Below, in pieces: positions 45,607 to 57,885 of a stretch of 64,000 bases of DNA. Made by a program: the position numbers and the translations under genes. How positions within the stretch are numbered: position 1 is the stretch's first letter; the number at the start of each line of letters is the position of its first letter. Below the pieces are notes generated by a model that saw only the letters and a list, made by a program, of their open reading frames with translations, had not been told where the DNA came from and ran no database searches. This DNA is from Metarhizium brunneum (Eukaryota; Ascomycota; Sordariomycetes; Hypocreales; Clavicipitaceae): positions 2,542,001 through 2,606,000 of the forward strand of contig NC_089422.1 in assembly GCF_013426205.1 (NCBI RefSeq), in the 5' to 3' direction.

Positions 45607-46583
45607 CACGAAAGCTCGTTGTTCGCTATTCATTCTAAAATCATAGGCACCTGTCTCTGAGAGGCAACAGATTTAGGGTCCACACCTAGCTCTCGCAACT
45701 GCACCTTGATTGGCATACCATCACGCCATGGGTAAGCGCAAGACAGTGCTAACACACGGGATGGCCTTCATTGTTGCATGTTTTGTTATCCATTCATTGG
45801 CTTGTTTGTTATTATTTCTTGATGAGCGTCTTGCCTGCGCCACATTGAACTTTCTACCTGCCGAACGTCGCCTGTTCTGTTCCAGGTGATATACTCTGCC
45901 TTTTTATTGTTGTTTACGGGCTGTTAAAGTAGGTTAAATCCAAGGCCCCTTGAGCATTTGGTTTTATTCAAACTTTTTGGAGCGTTGGATACTCGCATCC
46001 GTGGATATGATGACTTATGATGAAATGGACTTTCTCATATCGGGTTCCGCAATGTATTAAACAAGCCACCAAGAATTTATCTCTGGAATAGAGTTGGTCT
46101 CTTATTTACATGTTTGCGACGCTGTATCAACGCCTATTCTGAGGTGTGTGTGAAATGAACATGACGCAGTTTTCCTGAATTTCCAAGATTGGCAAGATGA
46201 AGCGTATTGCGAATTCGCCCAACTTCGGTATTTAGTAATACTTTAGTTGTCTGCAGGCTGCAGATCCCGTTGAAAAATGCTTATCGGCTTGATGCAACGA
46301 TGTCTTTGCGTATCAACTCGGGACTGTTGCGTGTATGGTATTCGCTGCCTTGAAGCGTGAAGGCCGACTCATGGAGAACATCGTGTGCAAAATAACAACA
46401 GCAAGGAGCTAAGAGGGAGGATACGACCCATATGTTGGGACGTCATTTTTTTCGTCACCTTCAAGAACCCTGCGGGACAGTGTGAGTCTCGATTGTTAGT
46501 TCAGGTTTATGGCGCGAGATTCAAAAGACAGAACGATTTTCAATCAACAAAATAAGCAAGGCTTTTGCGGAGCAGGGAAAGTC
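45607..46583. other. convergent intergenic region (PPS1 and ATG18 3' flanks)
   Basis: About 980 bp of moderately AT-rich sequence between two stop codons. No credible open frame or repeat was seen; it is presumably 3'UTRs and terminators of both genes. Confidence 0.5.
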
Positions 46584-48060
46584 TTACGAAAATTGCTTCA
46601 CCAGGTATCCTTCTCCGCCGTTTTCCATGTCGATATTGTAAACGTAGAAGCCGCCATCGCTGGTTACAACCATAACTTGGGGGCTACTACTACTCATCGC
46701 TACGACACTTCGCAATGGTCCAACAATGGAGCTGCCTGTTGCGCGCGGAGTCAGTCCCGAGACTCCGGATTTCGGTATTTTGATGAACGCAAAGTCTCGT
46801 AGCGGCTCCCACATTTCGGTGACAGTCTGGGGCAGATAAGATCCAACAACGCCAGCAACACCACGACCCATGATTTGTGATGATCGACGCAACATGTTAC
46901 TAAATGACCCGCTCTGCCTTCGATGGCCCTGTTGACCTCCACTGGGAAATGCGTTCCCCGGTCCCGATTCTGCTGCATCGCTTCTGGGGGAATCTGTGGC
47001 GCTATTCCCTGGCGAGTCGCCATCATCGTAGCTCCTAGCTCGCGACCAACGATCCTGTCTTGGAGGACTGGGCGTTTCGATTGGCACGCCTCCAGGAGTC
47101 GTATGTCCAGGTGGTGTTCCCAACCGAAAGATGTGGACAGTATCGGAAGTAGAAGACACGCATAGAAGGGTTGAGCTGAGATTGAAAGACATGCTGTAAA
47201 TGGTTGAAGGATAGGTTCCGCGTCGAAATTGATACAGTTTCTGGCCTCTTGGGATGGAGAAAACCCGAATGATTGTCCCGGTCTCACTCGCCGTGGCCAA
47301 GAGTGTGCCGTCGCTGTTCAAGCATATGCAAGACAAGGGTGATCGATGGGCTTCGATAACATTTACCGCTTTGAGTGTTAATGTGTCAAATACGAGCACT
47401 TCGCCCGATGTTGGCGAGACGTATGTAGATTGTGGTGGTGCATGAGCTGGGCGGCGACTGTCCGAATCTTCCCTGGGTTTGGGGAGGGGATACGCAATGA
47501 AGCAGTTTTCCGACGAGGGAGACAGTGCGCATATTGCAGAGGGGTTCGGCGACGTTGTTATGGTGTGGAGGAGGCTCATGTTGCTAATGTCGTACAAATA
47601 TATCTCCTCCTCCAATATGACGGCAAGACGCTTTCGATTTAGTCGGACGGCGAGAACAGCAGATGGAAACGTAAGCTCGCATATAACAGATGCTCTCTGT
47701 ATCAGTGTAATTGCGAGTGTAAGCGAAAATATAACACCTTGAGTACGATCCAAGGCAGCCTACTTTTGTATTCTGAATTATAAGATGTCGTGGAGATAGT
47801 ATGAGCGCGACAAGTGAGGTCGAAAACAGCATCTCGATAATAGCAATGTTTCCATCGTCGCTACTGAAGATTCGGGAGAAGGGATCAGTATGGTATATAC
47901 GGAACCCCTTGGAGGTACCTGAAGAAACAAACGAGTTGAAGACGTGATATTAGTATATGATTTCGGTAGAGTAACCATGGCTATCGTGTCAATACTCACC
48001 AACAGCAAGACAGCTGTGGTCCTGGTTGAAGGTAATAAAATTGAGCGATGGGTTAGCCAT
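46584..48060 (-). CDS. ATG18: PROPPIN autophagy protein Atg18, 442 aa
   Basis: WD40-type seven-bladed propeller that binds PI3P and PI(3,5)P2 on the isolation membrane, endosomes and vacuole. Exons in coding order: 48000-48060, 47764-47918 and 46584-47696, with introns of 81 and 67 nt. The start [20 protein letters not shown] and the stretch [12 protein letters not shown] are typical. The phosphoinositide-binding FRRG motif is present in [11 protein letters not shown] (about residue 234). The [15 protein letters not shown] and [15 protein letters not shown] segments are also family hallmarks. The Ser/Pro/Gly-rich insertion at about 265-340 is the variable loop of fungal Atg18. It is divergent from PPM2, with about 1 kb between starts. 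Confidence 0.95.
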
Positions 48061-49053
48061 TGTTACTGTCCTGGCAGCAGAAGCACAGAAACGTGCCCAC
48101 TGCGTCCCAGCGGTTGTGACAGGTCCCGGTGGAATCGTGATTAAGTTGGGTTGTGGCAACGTGGAGTGATCAACGACGTCGTGGGGACGAGCTTCGACTG
48201 TGTCGAGGTTGCGGGTAAGTAGTCCGGGTTCAAGACAGCTCGGCAGCGATAGCCAAGTCACTCAGAAAAGGCCGTCTCGACAACGCCAGGCCGGCAGACA
48301 CATATGACTCGTTAGACCTGATCAGGTGATGGACAACCGACCTGCTGCGTTTGCAAGCGGGGAAGGCTTAGGTTGGCCGCGATGCTGGCTCTTTCAGGAC
48401 TTATGTAGATTGGAGGTAATTCGACGTCCTGTGAAACGAGGACTGGCTGATGAGGAGCAGCGCAGATCTGATCTGGGCCTGGGATGCGTGGGGTTGCCTC
48501 GGTGGCTAGGGGGCTGTTTAGCTGCCTACTCACCTACTTAGGTAAGTACTTAAGTAGGTACTTACTTACAGAGGAACTAGTACGTCTGGTAGTACAAGTG
48601 CCAGGCATCTTAAAATGTGATCGTGGAGCTGTCGCATCACATGCCTATCCTATAGATTCAATGATGGCTAATTTCTGGGCCCCTGGGCACCCGGGTACTT
48701 GGGATGGATATGAGCTTATTAAAGAACTACGCTGTACCTCTGGTCAACCTTCGCCCCTGTTGGTGTGGCTTGTGAGGTATCGTGCGATCGGTTGAGTAGC
48801 GATTCTTGCTATGGCCCTTGGAGTTCGCACACTCGAGTACTTACATGTACCTACTAGGTACCTGCAGGCTAGTAGTAGCTGCACATACATGTGTGCGAAA
48901 ACCCCCCGCCCCCGCGAAAAAACTTTGTGCACATTTCATGTTGAATAACATGACAGTATGGTATCTTAGCTCAACCCGCCACCGGTAGCCCATCAGCAAG
49001 CTTCTCAGAGTCCACGGCGAATTACCGAGAGCATCTATGGTACGGAAGCAAAG
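48061..49053. promoter_or_regulatory. ATG18-PPM2 divergent promoter region
   Basis: Just under 1 kb between two opposite start codons, so both promoters are expected here. It carries a dense patch of short palindromes: TAAGTACTTA at 48543-48552, within a longer TTAGGTAAGTACTTAAGTAGG context, and TACCTACTAGGTA at 48848-48860. No protein-coding frame of interest. Confidence 0.45.
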
Positions 49054-52000
49054 ATGGCAGCTGCTGCAAAGGCTCCGATGTCATACGGGCCACCCAAATC
49101 CCACGTCCTGGACGAATTAGTTATGGGAGTAAGTCTCAGAGCACGGCGACTAGCCTATCCTTCCTCGCGCTGGAACAGGACAGAATCAAAGAGTGGCAAT
49201 GCACTGTTGGCCCGAGTGAATATCGGGGCATGCAAGAGAACATAGTATCACGAGTAAAACTAGGCCCATTATCCTCTCCTCAAAGACTGACCTCAGCAGC
49301 TTGATTCTCTAGACACCGAGGCTAATCCCTCGTAACATAGACAAATAGCAGCAGTATCGTCTCTAAGCGCAGCGTGGAGAAGCTGTATTTCCCCGAAGAA
49401 CCACATTACTTCCGCTATTTCGTGAAAAAGTTTCAGAGACGTGCACCGCTCATCAATCGAGGATACTGGCTGAGACTCAGGGCCATTGATGTTGTGGTTA
49501 GACAGTTTCTATTCGAGAACCGAACCACAAAAAAAATTGTGATCAATCTCGGGTGTGGCAGGTGAGTACGGAACAAAGATAAACATACTTGCAGTCTGGG
49601 TGCTCAGATACTGAGCAAACTAACACGTCCCATGCTTAACAATCTAGCGACGTTCTCCCATGGCAATCACACGCTCGACATGCCTTGCTCTGCGACGATG
49701 TATTATTTGTGGATATAGACTATCCTGACTTGATGCTTAAAAAGCGATCAATAGTGCTGGAAACACCCCAGCTGCGAGAAATTTTGGGTGAAAATTTTGT
49801 CGTTAGCCAACCGGATGAGGATCAGATTCTCCTTCAAAGTGATCGATATTGTCAAATCGGGTGTGATCTTCGAGATATTTCAAGACTGAGACATTCGTTA
49901 GAGACGCTTTCTCCTTTAGCTGACTGCCATGTGCTATTCGTCGCAGAAGTATCCATCACCTATATGGACACAAAGTTTGCCGATGCTTTGATTCACTGGT
50001 CAAGTAGTGTTGGGAAAGGTGAGTTAAACACTATGGCCGATACAATGAGGTTGGACAAATGGCAACCAAACCAGCCAACATCCAATTGGAAACAGAATGC
50101 GCACAGAAAGCAATACTGGAACTGTCTGCTTACTTGAATCACAGCGGAATTCTGCCTTCTAGAGCAATTATTGCCCCATGGACCGGACCATCCGTTTGCG
50201 GCAACCATGCTCAGTCACTTTGACAAACTCAAGACACCACCAAAATCAGTGAGCAAATATCCAACCCTTGCCAAGCAAGTCAGTAGATTCACGGGCCTGG
50301 GCTACACAAATATCAATATTTGGGACCTGTGGGAAGCTTGGTCAAGCGCAAAATTCGTAAGCAGCTCTGAAAGATCGGCCTTAGACAACATAGAACCCTT
50401 TGACGAATGGGAGGAGTTTGTATTATTCGGACGACACTACTTTATTCTTCATGCTTCGGCCACGCATCAACAGGAGAAGATACCATTCTCACCAAAATAC
50501 AATCACAAAGAGCCGTGTGAAAAAGAAAGCATATTCCCCGTTTCAATGGTCAAGCATGACGTACAAACATCGAAGAGGCGATTTGGCGACGTACTCGCAA
50601 TCACGGATCCCACTGGAGCCGCATATGCTGTTCATATAATGGGATTGGGAACAGCTGGCAGAGAAGAATCACACGATATCTACAGTCTCGATGGGAAAAT
50701 GGATATGCCCATTGTTCCCATTACTGGACCGCCCCCGCGCATGTGCCACTCGATAACTGACTTGGGAGACTATGGCATGCTTTTGGTCGGTGGTCGCACT
50801 TCCCCGGCCAATACTTTATCGGACTGCTGGGTTCTTCATAAGGGGCCGTTGTGTAAATGGGTACCTACCTCAAGCCTTCCAATCCCATTGTTCAGACACG
50901 CAGCAATTCGCCTCCGCGGCAGTTCTCTGGCCCTTATCGTAGGTGGCAAAACGGGACCATCCACAATCTCGGAAGACTGCTACGTTTTCCATGCGACGAA
51001 AGGCTGGTCGAAATGTGCAATCTTGGGAGAAGCACCTGGACCTCTGTTTGGTGCGGTGCTGTGCAATTCACCTGCTCGCCTCGCATCCGATGGCATATTT
51101 ACCGGCCTGCTCGCTGGTGGGATCGGGCAAGATGGTTTGATAAGCTCAAAGAAGTATAGGTGGAAGCTCGATAATAATGACTCACAGGTAAAGGAAAAGG
51201 TGACCCTGTCCTGAAAAAGAGATTGTAGCTAACTATACTCTCGTCCAGCCAACCATTCGATTTACCAAGCATGAGGAGGAGTTCGAACAACTCGATGATC
51301 TTGCGGTGTTTGGAGCGAAAACAGTTAATCTAGAGTCACAAACATTGGTATGTGGAGGAGTAGGAGCGTGCTCCAGGTCACAAGGTCAAAGCATCCTTAT
51401 GGTATACATGCCCGATAATGATGCGTATGCTGTGTCCAAGATGGGCACTTGCCCTGAGGGCAAGGCTCTGCCATTTATGGTCGGATCAGCCATAATGGAG
51501 GCCAAAGACAGCATTGTGATACTTGGCGGTGGAGCCACGTGCTTCTCAATGGGTACTTTTTGGGAAACTGGAGTCTTCCAACTCTCCTTCAAGGGCAAAG
51601 AAGATGATGGCGTGGGGAGTTGCGGATTCACAAGACATGAACCTCTGAAAGTACGCTTTTTGGCGTCGCAAAGGATTGTCAGTAGCACGAGGCAAACACT
51701 GCGGCAGGAGGCGAATTTGGAAAAGGCGACTGTTGCCACAATCCCTCGCGTTCGCCTGGAAACGCCAGCCCAGTTCGAAGACATTTTGCGGACCGGGCTG
51801 CCAGTTATTATCTCGAACGCCAACTTCGGTGGCTGTGTGCAGAAGTGGACACCTTCATATATGATAGACCGAATTGGGTACAATACCAAGGTGTGTGATT
51901 GTTTTGGCAAGCTTTTGGCCACGATATGTAGATGGAACTGACATCCCTAGGTTGTCGCACATGAATGCAAACATGATCATGAAAGAATGGACTTCAACTC

Positions 52001-52767
52001 AAAGAACTTCCGATACGTTACTGAGCCTTTTGGCAAAGTTATGGAACGTGCCGAGGCCGGGGAAAGGATTTACTTACGCGCACTATCCCGAGACAAACCG
52101 TCAGAACGACCAGCTAATATCCAAGACGACTTTTCGGCATTAGCGGAGGATTTTTGCCTGCCAAGGGAGCTGGACTCGGCCAACCGGTGCCTATTCAGCT
52201 CTGTTCTTAGAGTATCGGGGCGTATAAATATGTGGCTACACTATGACGTATGTTTCCGAGTATGTGCATCCACATGGTACACAGACATGCTAATCACTCT
52301 ATTTTCTCGATTAGGTCATGGCCAACGTCTATGCCCAAGTGGCAGGATCAAAGCGCATGGTACTGTTCCCTCCTCGCGATGTAGAACACTTGCAATTTGC
52401 TCCCGGGGCATCTAGTTCAAGCCTCAACGTCTTTTCAGAGCTACAAACGTCGCGGATGGCTGCGACACACCCGTACGAAGCAGTGCTTGCTCCGGGAGAC
52501 ATGTTATTTCTTCCCCCATGCTGGCCACACGCAGCTGCAACGATCACGGACTGGGGCATAGCTGTAAATGTTTTCTTTCGAGACTTGGAAAGCGGATACG
52601 CTATTGGCAGGGATGTGTATGGTAACCGAGACCTCGCTGCATATGAGAAGGGGCGGTTAGAAGTTGCCCGCGTGGGGAAAAGCTTTCAACATCTCCCATT
52701 AGAGACGCGTCGATTTTACCTGAAACGACTGGCAGAGGAACTAGAATCGACTGCTGAAGGGGTATAG
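49054..52767 (+). CDS. PPM2: tRNA wybutosine-synthesizing protein 4 (PPM2/TYW4) with C-terminal JmjC domain, 1,033 aa
   Basis: SAM-dependent enzyme for late steps of wybutosine formation at position 37 of tRNA-Phe. Exons: 49054-49128, 49341-49561, 49648-50018, 50145-51187, 51249-51890, 51951-52247, 52315-52767; 3,102 nt in frame. Residues about 1-340 form a leucine carboxyl-methyltransferase fold: [22 protein letters not shown] (SAM site) and [10 protein letters not shown]. Kelch-like repeats follow (about 345-620; [28 protein letters not shown]). The C-terminus is a TYW5-like JmjC/cupin with the iron-binding pair HYD (881-883) and a later His in CWPHAAAT (about 955). Intron 1 is long for this window (212 nt). 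The methyltransferase-Kelch-JmjC fusion is the usual filamentous-fungal architecture. Confidence 0.94.
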
Positions 52768-53613
52768 ATAAATGTTGTGTGCGCCATTGACCTTTGAAGT
52801 AGACCGAAGTAACAACGAGCCGACATGGGAAGTGCGTGGCAAAAAGGGGTTGATCAGATGACCTGCTCTCCTATACAAAGCGATATTCTATGCCACTATT
52901 GTACATCGTGAACTTTGGAGGTCGTCAACAATGTGCAGCATGCCAATCCAACACATCTCACTTACCAAACAAGCCGGCATCAGCCTGTTCCCCAACAAGG
53001 CCAGTAGTAGTTCGTGGGGTGACAAGCTCAAGTGGTCTAGTCCAGTTAAAGTTTGATGCGACCCCTCCCTCCCCCGCAATGTCTTGATCTGAACTACCTA
53101 CTACCAGCAAGTTGCGAGCTGAAACCTTTAAAATACGGTCCAGTGCCACCATCGCAGCTGTTGCCGAGCTGCTCAGTTTTGTCTCTTGGAGTTACAAATG
53201 GCGTCCAGCCTGAATTGACAATACCCGAGGCAGATGAACACATGTCGTATCACCTGGAATGGACCTCCATAAGTAGAAGCGACACGGCCCCAATACCCCA
53301 ATTCAATTGATCCGAGACCGAGTTCATCCTCCTGGAGACAGCTGGCAGCGTTGAAGTCGATGGTCACCGTCACGAAGTGAAGCACAGCTTTAGCAATAAC
53401 CTCTGTTCACGCGCCGCATACGAGTCAAACGAAAACCAATGCTTGAATATCTACAGTCAGCGGCTTTCTCAACTTTGAAGCCCACCCGGATCACCAGTTC
53501 GTTTCCACCGCCGCCGCCACGTAACTTCACATTCAACTCGGGGCAGCCCTAGAGCTTGCGTTGTAATATTGATTCGACCACCACATCCTTGGCCGGAATA
53601 GGCACTCTCAATT
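52768..53613. other. intergenic, PPM2 3' flank and GUT2 promoter
   Basis: About 850 bp. Overlapping short frames on both strands, none recognisable. The last 150 bp are pyrimidine-rich, as in a fungal promoter/leader, ending at the GUT2 ATG. Confidence 0.5.
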
Positions 53614-55824
53614 ATGTCATCTGCTGCTAGTCGTGCCATTAGGCGGCTTATTGTTTCCGGCGTATTTGTAGCTGGTGGAGGAGCCCTGATATACAGCTAC
53701 AGACCTCGAAATATTCCGGGCTCCTCCTCTGCCGCTGTTCCGCCGCCTACTTACGGTCCAGATGGATCCTTTACCAGGCCACGGTTCCCGAGCATCAAGC
53801 CACGACGTGAACAATTGGCAGACTTGCGTCGAAGTGCCGAACTGGATTCTGGGAACGAATACGATATGCTGATTATTGGAGGAGGAGCTACAGGTGCCGG
53901 CGTAGCGCTTGATGCTGCAACTCGCGGCATGAGAGTGGCCCTCGTCGAACGAGATGATTTCAGCAGTGGGACCAGTAGCAAGAGTACCAAACTTGTCCAT
54001 GGAGGTGTTCGCTACCTCGAAAAAGCAGTGTGGAATCTTGACTATAACCAGTATCAACTTGTCAGGGAAGCGCTCAAAGAAAGGAAGTATTTCTTGCAAA
54101 CCGCTCCGCACCTGAGCATGTGGCTACCCATTATGCTGCCTCTTGATAAGTGGTGGAAAGCGCCTTACTATTGGGCGGGCACCAAGTTTTACGACTTCTT
54201 GGCCGGCAGCGAAGGAATTGAAAGCTCCTATTTCTTGACTCGTAGCAAAGCTCTCGAGGCATTCCCTATGCTGAAGCAGACGAATTTGGTTGGGGCACTA
54301 GTCTATTACGATGGAGCACATAACGACTCGCGGATGAATGTTTCAATTGCCATAACTGCAGCTCTCTATGGCGCGACGGTTGCCAACCATGCTCAAGTCA
54401 CCGGCCTCATCAAAGATGATCATGGACGTCTTTGCGGAGCTGAGGTTAAGGATCTCATCGCCGCTCAAGACGGCGGACCGGTGCAAGAGTTTACAGTGCG
54501 AGCGAAGTGCATAGTCAATTGTACCGGCCCATTCACCGACTCGATAAGAAAGATGGATGACCAAGGGTGCAAGGAAATTGTTTCCCCCTCATCTGGCGTA
54601 CACGTCATTCTTCCCGGCTACTACAGCCCTGGAAAAATGGGACTTCTTGATCCTTCGACATCTGATGGCCGTGTTATCTTCTTTCTCCCATGGCAAGGGA
54701 ATACCATCGCAGGTACTACTGATTCACCAGCTCCAATTTCATCCACTCCGCTACCGGATGAGGAGTCTATCAAGTGGATACTTGGAGAAATCAGCCAGTA
54801 TCTGTCTCCGGAGATTAATGTGCGCCGAGGGGATGTGTTGGCGGCCTGGTCTGGAATCCGGCCGTTGGTCAAAGATCCAAAGGCCAAGAACACAGAGTCT
54901 CTGGTACGCAACCATCTTGTTGACATATCCCCGTCCGGTCTCTTGACTTGTGCTGGTGGGAAGTGGACTACTTATCGCCAAATGGCAGAGGACTGTGTCG
55001 ACGCTGCCATTAAAGAGTTTCAACTTAGTCCTAGTCCTGTCATCAACGCACCACGCGTCAGTGGCACTGAAGTGATCGACGATGGTGCTATTTTGGATGG
55101 CTCCTGTCAGACTCACAAGGTTCGCTTAATAGGCGCCCATGGTTTTAGCAAAACACTTTTCATACCAATTATCCAGCATTTTGGCGTTGAGACGGAGGTA
55201 GCCAAGCATTTGACAGAAAGCTATGGCGATCGGGCCTGGATTGTTGCGGGACTGTGTGGGCTGACTGGCCAGAGATTCCCGGCTCGAGGAGAGCGTCTAT
55301 CACGCTTGTATCCATTTGTTGACGGTGAGGTTCGTTATGCAGTAAGGCATGAGTTTGCCCAGACAGCTGTTGACGTTTTGGCACGCCGAACCCGGCTTGC
55401 TTTCTTGAATGCGCAGGCAGCTCTGGAGGCGCTCCCTGGCGTAATTGATATCATGACCGAGGAGCTTGGCTGGGATTGTCAGCGCCAAGATCTTGAATGG
55501 AAAGATAGTAAGCATGTTCCCCTCCTCTCCCTGTCCCTTGATCGGATGCGTGGCCCCGTCGGCACTGCAGTCCGTAAAATGACCAAAATTTTGAAAGAGC
55601 AGGGCAGAAAGACCCTGCCTATACACGATAACCATACCTCCTTCAGAAGCGATGCGGTTTGCGCTAACCAAACAATCGTAGCTGTGACTTTTTTGAGATC
55701 CATGGGCCTGCCGCAACCAATGCTCTCGGCTTCAAGGAGGCAGGTAGAGAAACGTGAGCTAGATTTTGAAAATTCACTTGAGTGGAACATGTATTCTCGG
55801 CACGATAAGCCCGTTGATGATTGA
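53614..55824 (+). CDS. GUT2: mitochondrial FAD-dependent glycerol-3-phosphate dehydrogenase, 678 aa after splicing
   Basis: Inner-membrane enzyme oxidising glycerol 3-phosphate to dihydroxyacetone phosphate and passing electrons to quinone. The N-terminus (MSSAASRAIRRLIVSG, then a hydrophobic stretch to about residue 27) fits a mitochondrial presequence with a membrane anchor. The FAD site is LIIGGGATGAGVALDAATRG (about 87-106), followed by SSGTSSKSTKLVHGGVRYL. Other family blocks include AGTTDSPAPIS, WSGIRPLVKDP and CAGGKWTTYR. The frame is open for 736 codons, but 55508-55681 (174 nt) has a GTAAGC donor, a GCTAAC branch site at 55663-55668 and a TAG acceptor. Removing it joins EWKD to TVTFLRSMGLP, the conserved C-terminus; keeping it inserts 58 unrelated residues. 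I therefore propose two exons, 53614-55507 and 55682-55824. Confidence 0.94.
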   Translation: MSSAASRAIRRLIVSGVFVAGGGALIYSYRPRNIPGSSSAAVPPPTYGPDGSFTRPRFPSIKPRREQLADLRRSAELDSGNEYDMLIIGGGATGAGVALDAATRGMRVALVERDDFSSGTSSKSTKLVHGGVRYLEKAVWNLDYNQYQLVREALKERKYFLQTAPHLSMWLPIMLPLDKWWKAPYYWAGTKFYDFLAGSEGIESSYFLTRSKALEAFPMLKQTNLVGALVYYDGAHNDSRMNVSIAITAALYGATVANHAQVTGLIKDDHGRLCGAEVKDLIAAQDGGPVQEFTVRAKCIVNCTGPFTDSIRKMDDQGCKEIVSPSSGVHVILPGYYSPGKMGLLDPSTSDGRVIFFLPWQGNTIAGTTDSPAPISSTPLPDEESIKWILGEISQYLSPEINVRRGDVLAAWSGIRPLVKDPKAKNTESLVRNHLVDISPSGLLTCAGGKWTTYRQMAEDCVDAAIKEFQLSPSPVINAPRVSGTEVIDDGAILDGSCQTHKVRLIGAHGFSKTLFIPIIQHFGVETEVAKHLTESYGDRAWIVAGLCGLTGQRFPARGERLSRLYPFVDGEVRYAVRHEFAQTAVDVLARRTRLAFLNAQAALEALPGVIDIMTEELGWDCQRQDLEWKDSKHVPLLSLSLDRMRGPVGTAVRKMTKILKEQGRKTLPIHDNHTSFRSDAVCANQTIVAVTFLRSMGLPQPMLSASRRQVEKRELDFENSLEWNMYSRHDKPVDD

Positions 55825-57885
55825 CTCGTTAACGGAAACACGCAATGATTGGATTGCCGGAATGCTCTGTCCAGGTGCAGATACTCTTTTTTCTTTCGTT
55901 TTTGAACGATTTTGAAGACTCGGGCGCTGAAGATTGAAGTGAAACTTCAGACGCAAATGTAAATAACAGGCGCAACCATAGCGATGGAGTGACAATCCTG
56001 GGTGGAATATGCTAGCGCTCGCAATACCAGGCTGACTACGAGAATTTGATCTTGATCTGTCGCGGAGTTTGTATGGCATGAGAAAGACGCATCCGCAGTT
56101 TTACTTACTCGCAGATGAGACTGAACTTTGAGAGAAGTGGAGGGACCTCTACAGGCCTTTCCTGGAAACTCTTATATTTTCTCTCACCTAGGCGCTTTTG
56201 ATCTTGTGTAGTCATGTTGTGTGTAATAATCCGGGTGCAACCGAGACGGGTACATGCTTACGGGAAGGGGGTTGGCTCTGATTGAGACCACGTACTTCGG
56301 CTCTTTGGCGTGTTGTGCTCCGGGTTTTACATCTACACACACAACAGGCTGGACGCAGTGTAATTGCGTGGAGCAGGCATAAATCGTCTCTCCCAAGAGC
56401 TTGTATCCCATGTGTGCACACCGTTGAAATCTTCCACTTACCTCCAAGTTTGCCACGGCCACGACAGCATCAACAAGGTACAAATATCACGGGTGCTCAG
56501 AAAGCAAAATGAGGCGCACCGCAAAACCCGTCAAAACGCGGTTGCTGGCGCCCAATCCCAGATGAAAGTCTATTTTCGCTCCCACATTCTTATTCATGTT
56601 CAAAAGCACAAGGGGGCAAGAACAAAAGGGTCAAAGACTGTGGGGTGCGACATGGGCCGAGTCGCCAGGCCACGGTACTACGAATCGCCCGCCAGCAAAC
56701 AGTATGGGCCTCACTACCGGGGTTCAAGAGGCAGAGGGCATTTGAAAAGACAGAAACGCGGTATATTAAAAGGTAGGAACGAATATCCCTAAACGACAGT
56801 TGGGCTGCAAGTGGAATAACATCTATACACTGACACCCAGCGAGGATATCTAGGCATCTTCTGACAGAGCAGTGTAGACTTTGCAATGCTTGGACGATGT
56901 GCCTGATGGTACGAGAGGATGGTATCCAGGAATTTCAAATGATCGTGGCCTAAAATTATGGTATCTCGATTCGAGTGATGTTCCCACGTGTTGCGAGATT
57001 GCCTGCAAGCCATAGGCCAGTTCTCGTGAATAAGCTTGTGGGCGGGAGAGATTTGATGGATTATGTATAGACTTTCTTCGCCACAAGGTAAGTAAGTAGA
57101 GATGGCTCGAGGATAATGTGACCTACGACCAACGCGCTCCCATCTGGCATGAAGACGACGGGGAAGAGTCGACTCACTCACTACACCTGCCAGCATGATA
57201 TCGGATTGCAAGCCAGGACATCTGGGAAGGTGGTTCATTCCTGGGTGCCATGACTTTCAAGCAACAAGAATTTACACGGCAAGTTTAGAACATCCATGAA
57301 TCATCGTGTATCATTATCTCTTATAGTAAACGACAACTCACCCTGGTAACAATAAAACAATCAAGAATTCCCCAGTGTGTACACTACCCCAAGTTAAACT
57401 CCGTGGTATACTATGCCTCTCTATGATGCTTAAATCTCCGTATATGTAACTCCGTTGTTATGATGAAACGCTAACGCTAATGATGATTGACGTCGTCCTT
57501 CGATCCAGGACCTAGTTGGTCCCTGCTCGAGTCAAAACCGAAACTCCCGGCTCTAATACATTGGTGTGATGTGTACACGAAAAGAAAAAAAAAAATCAAA
57601 GCATCCATACATATGGATAGGAAGTTGAATCCGTTGCTCAGGTTCTCGTGACATTCCCTTGACTTAACATTGAATGCATTGACAAGGTAATCGACCAAGA
57701 GCATTCGGAACTGTTGTTAAAACAGTGGCGGCCAGCAATTTCGTTTGTATGAGTTTTCATCAAGGCAACGACCAGTGACGAACAATTGTATTGGGAGGCC
57801 AATATATGAAACATTCCGTCATTTGGTGATGCTATTGTGAAATGGCTCGAAGCGAAAAGAAGCGGCGTTTGCCAATATAGCTCCT
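55825..57885. other. convergent intergenic region (GUT2 and RGS 3' flanks)
   Basis: About 2 kb between two stop codons. Open frames are at most 149 codons (56789-57238, minus) and none shows a recognisable domain. No repeat was noticed beyond a short A-run near 57585. Confidence 0.45.

Noticed and set aside
47254..47742. Plus-strand frames opposite ATG18
   Set aside because: Shadows of the ATG18 propeller coding sequence on the other strand.
50942..50950. Second GGTGGCAAA (PACE) copy
   Set aside because: It lies inside a coding exon of PPM2, where it encodes part of a Kelch repeat (GGK), so a regulatory role is unlikely.
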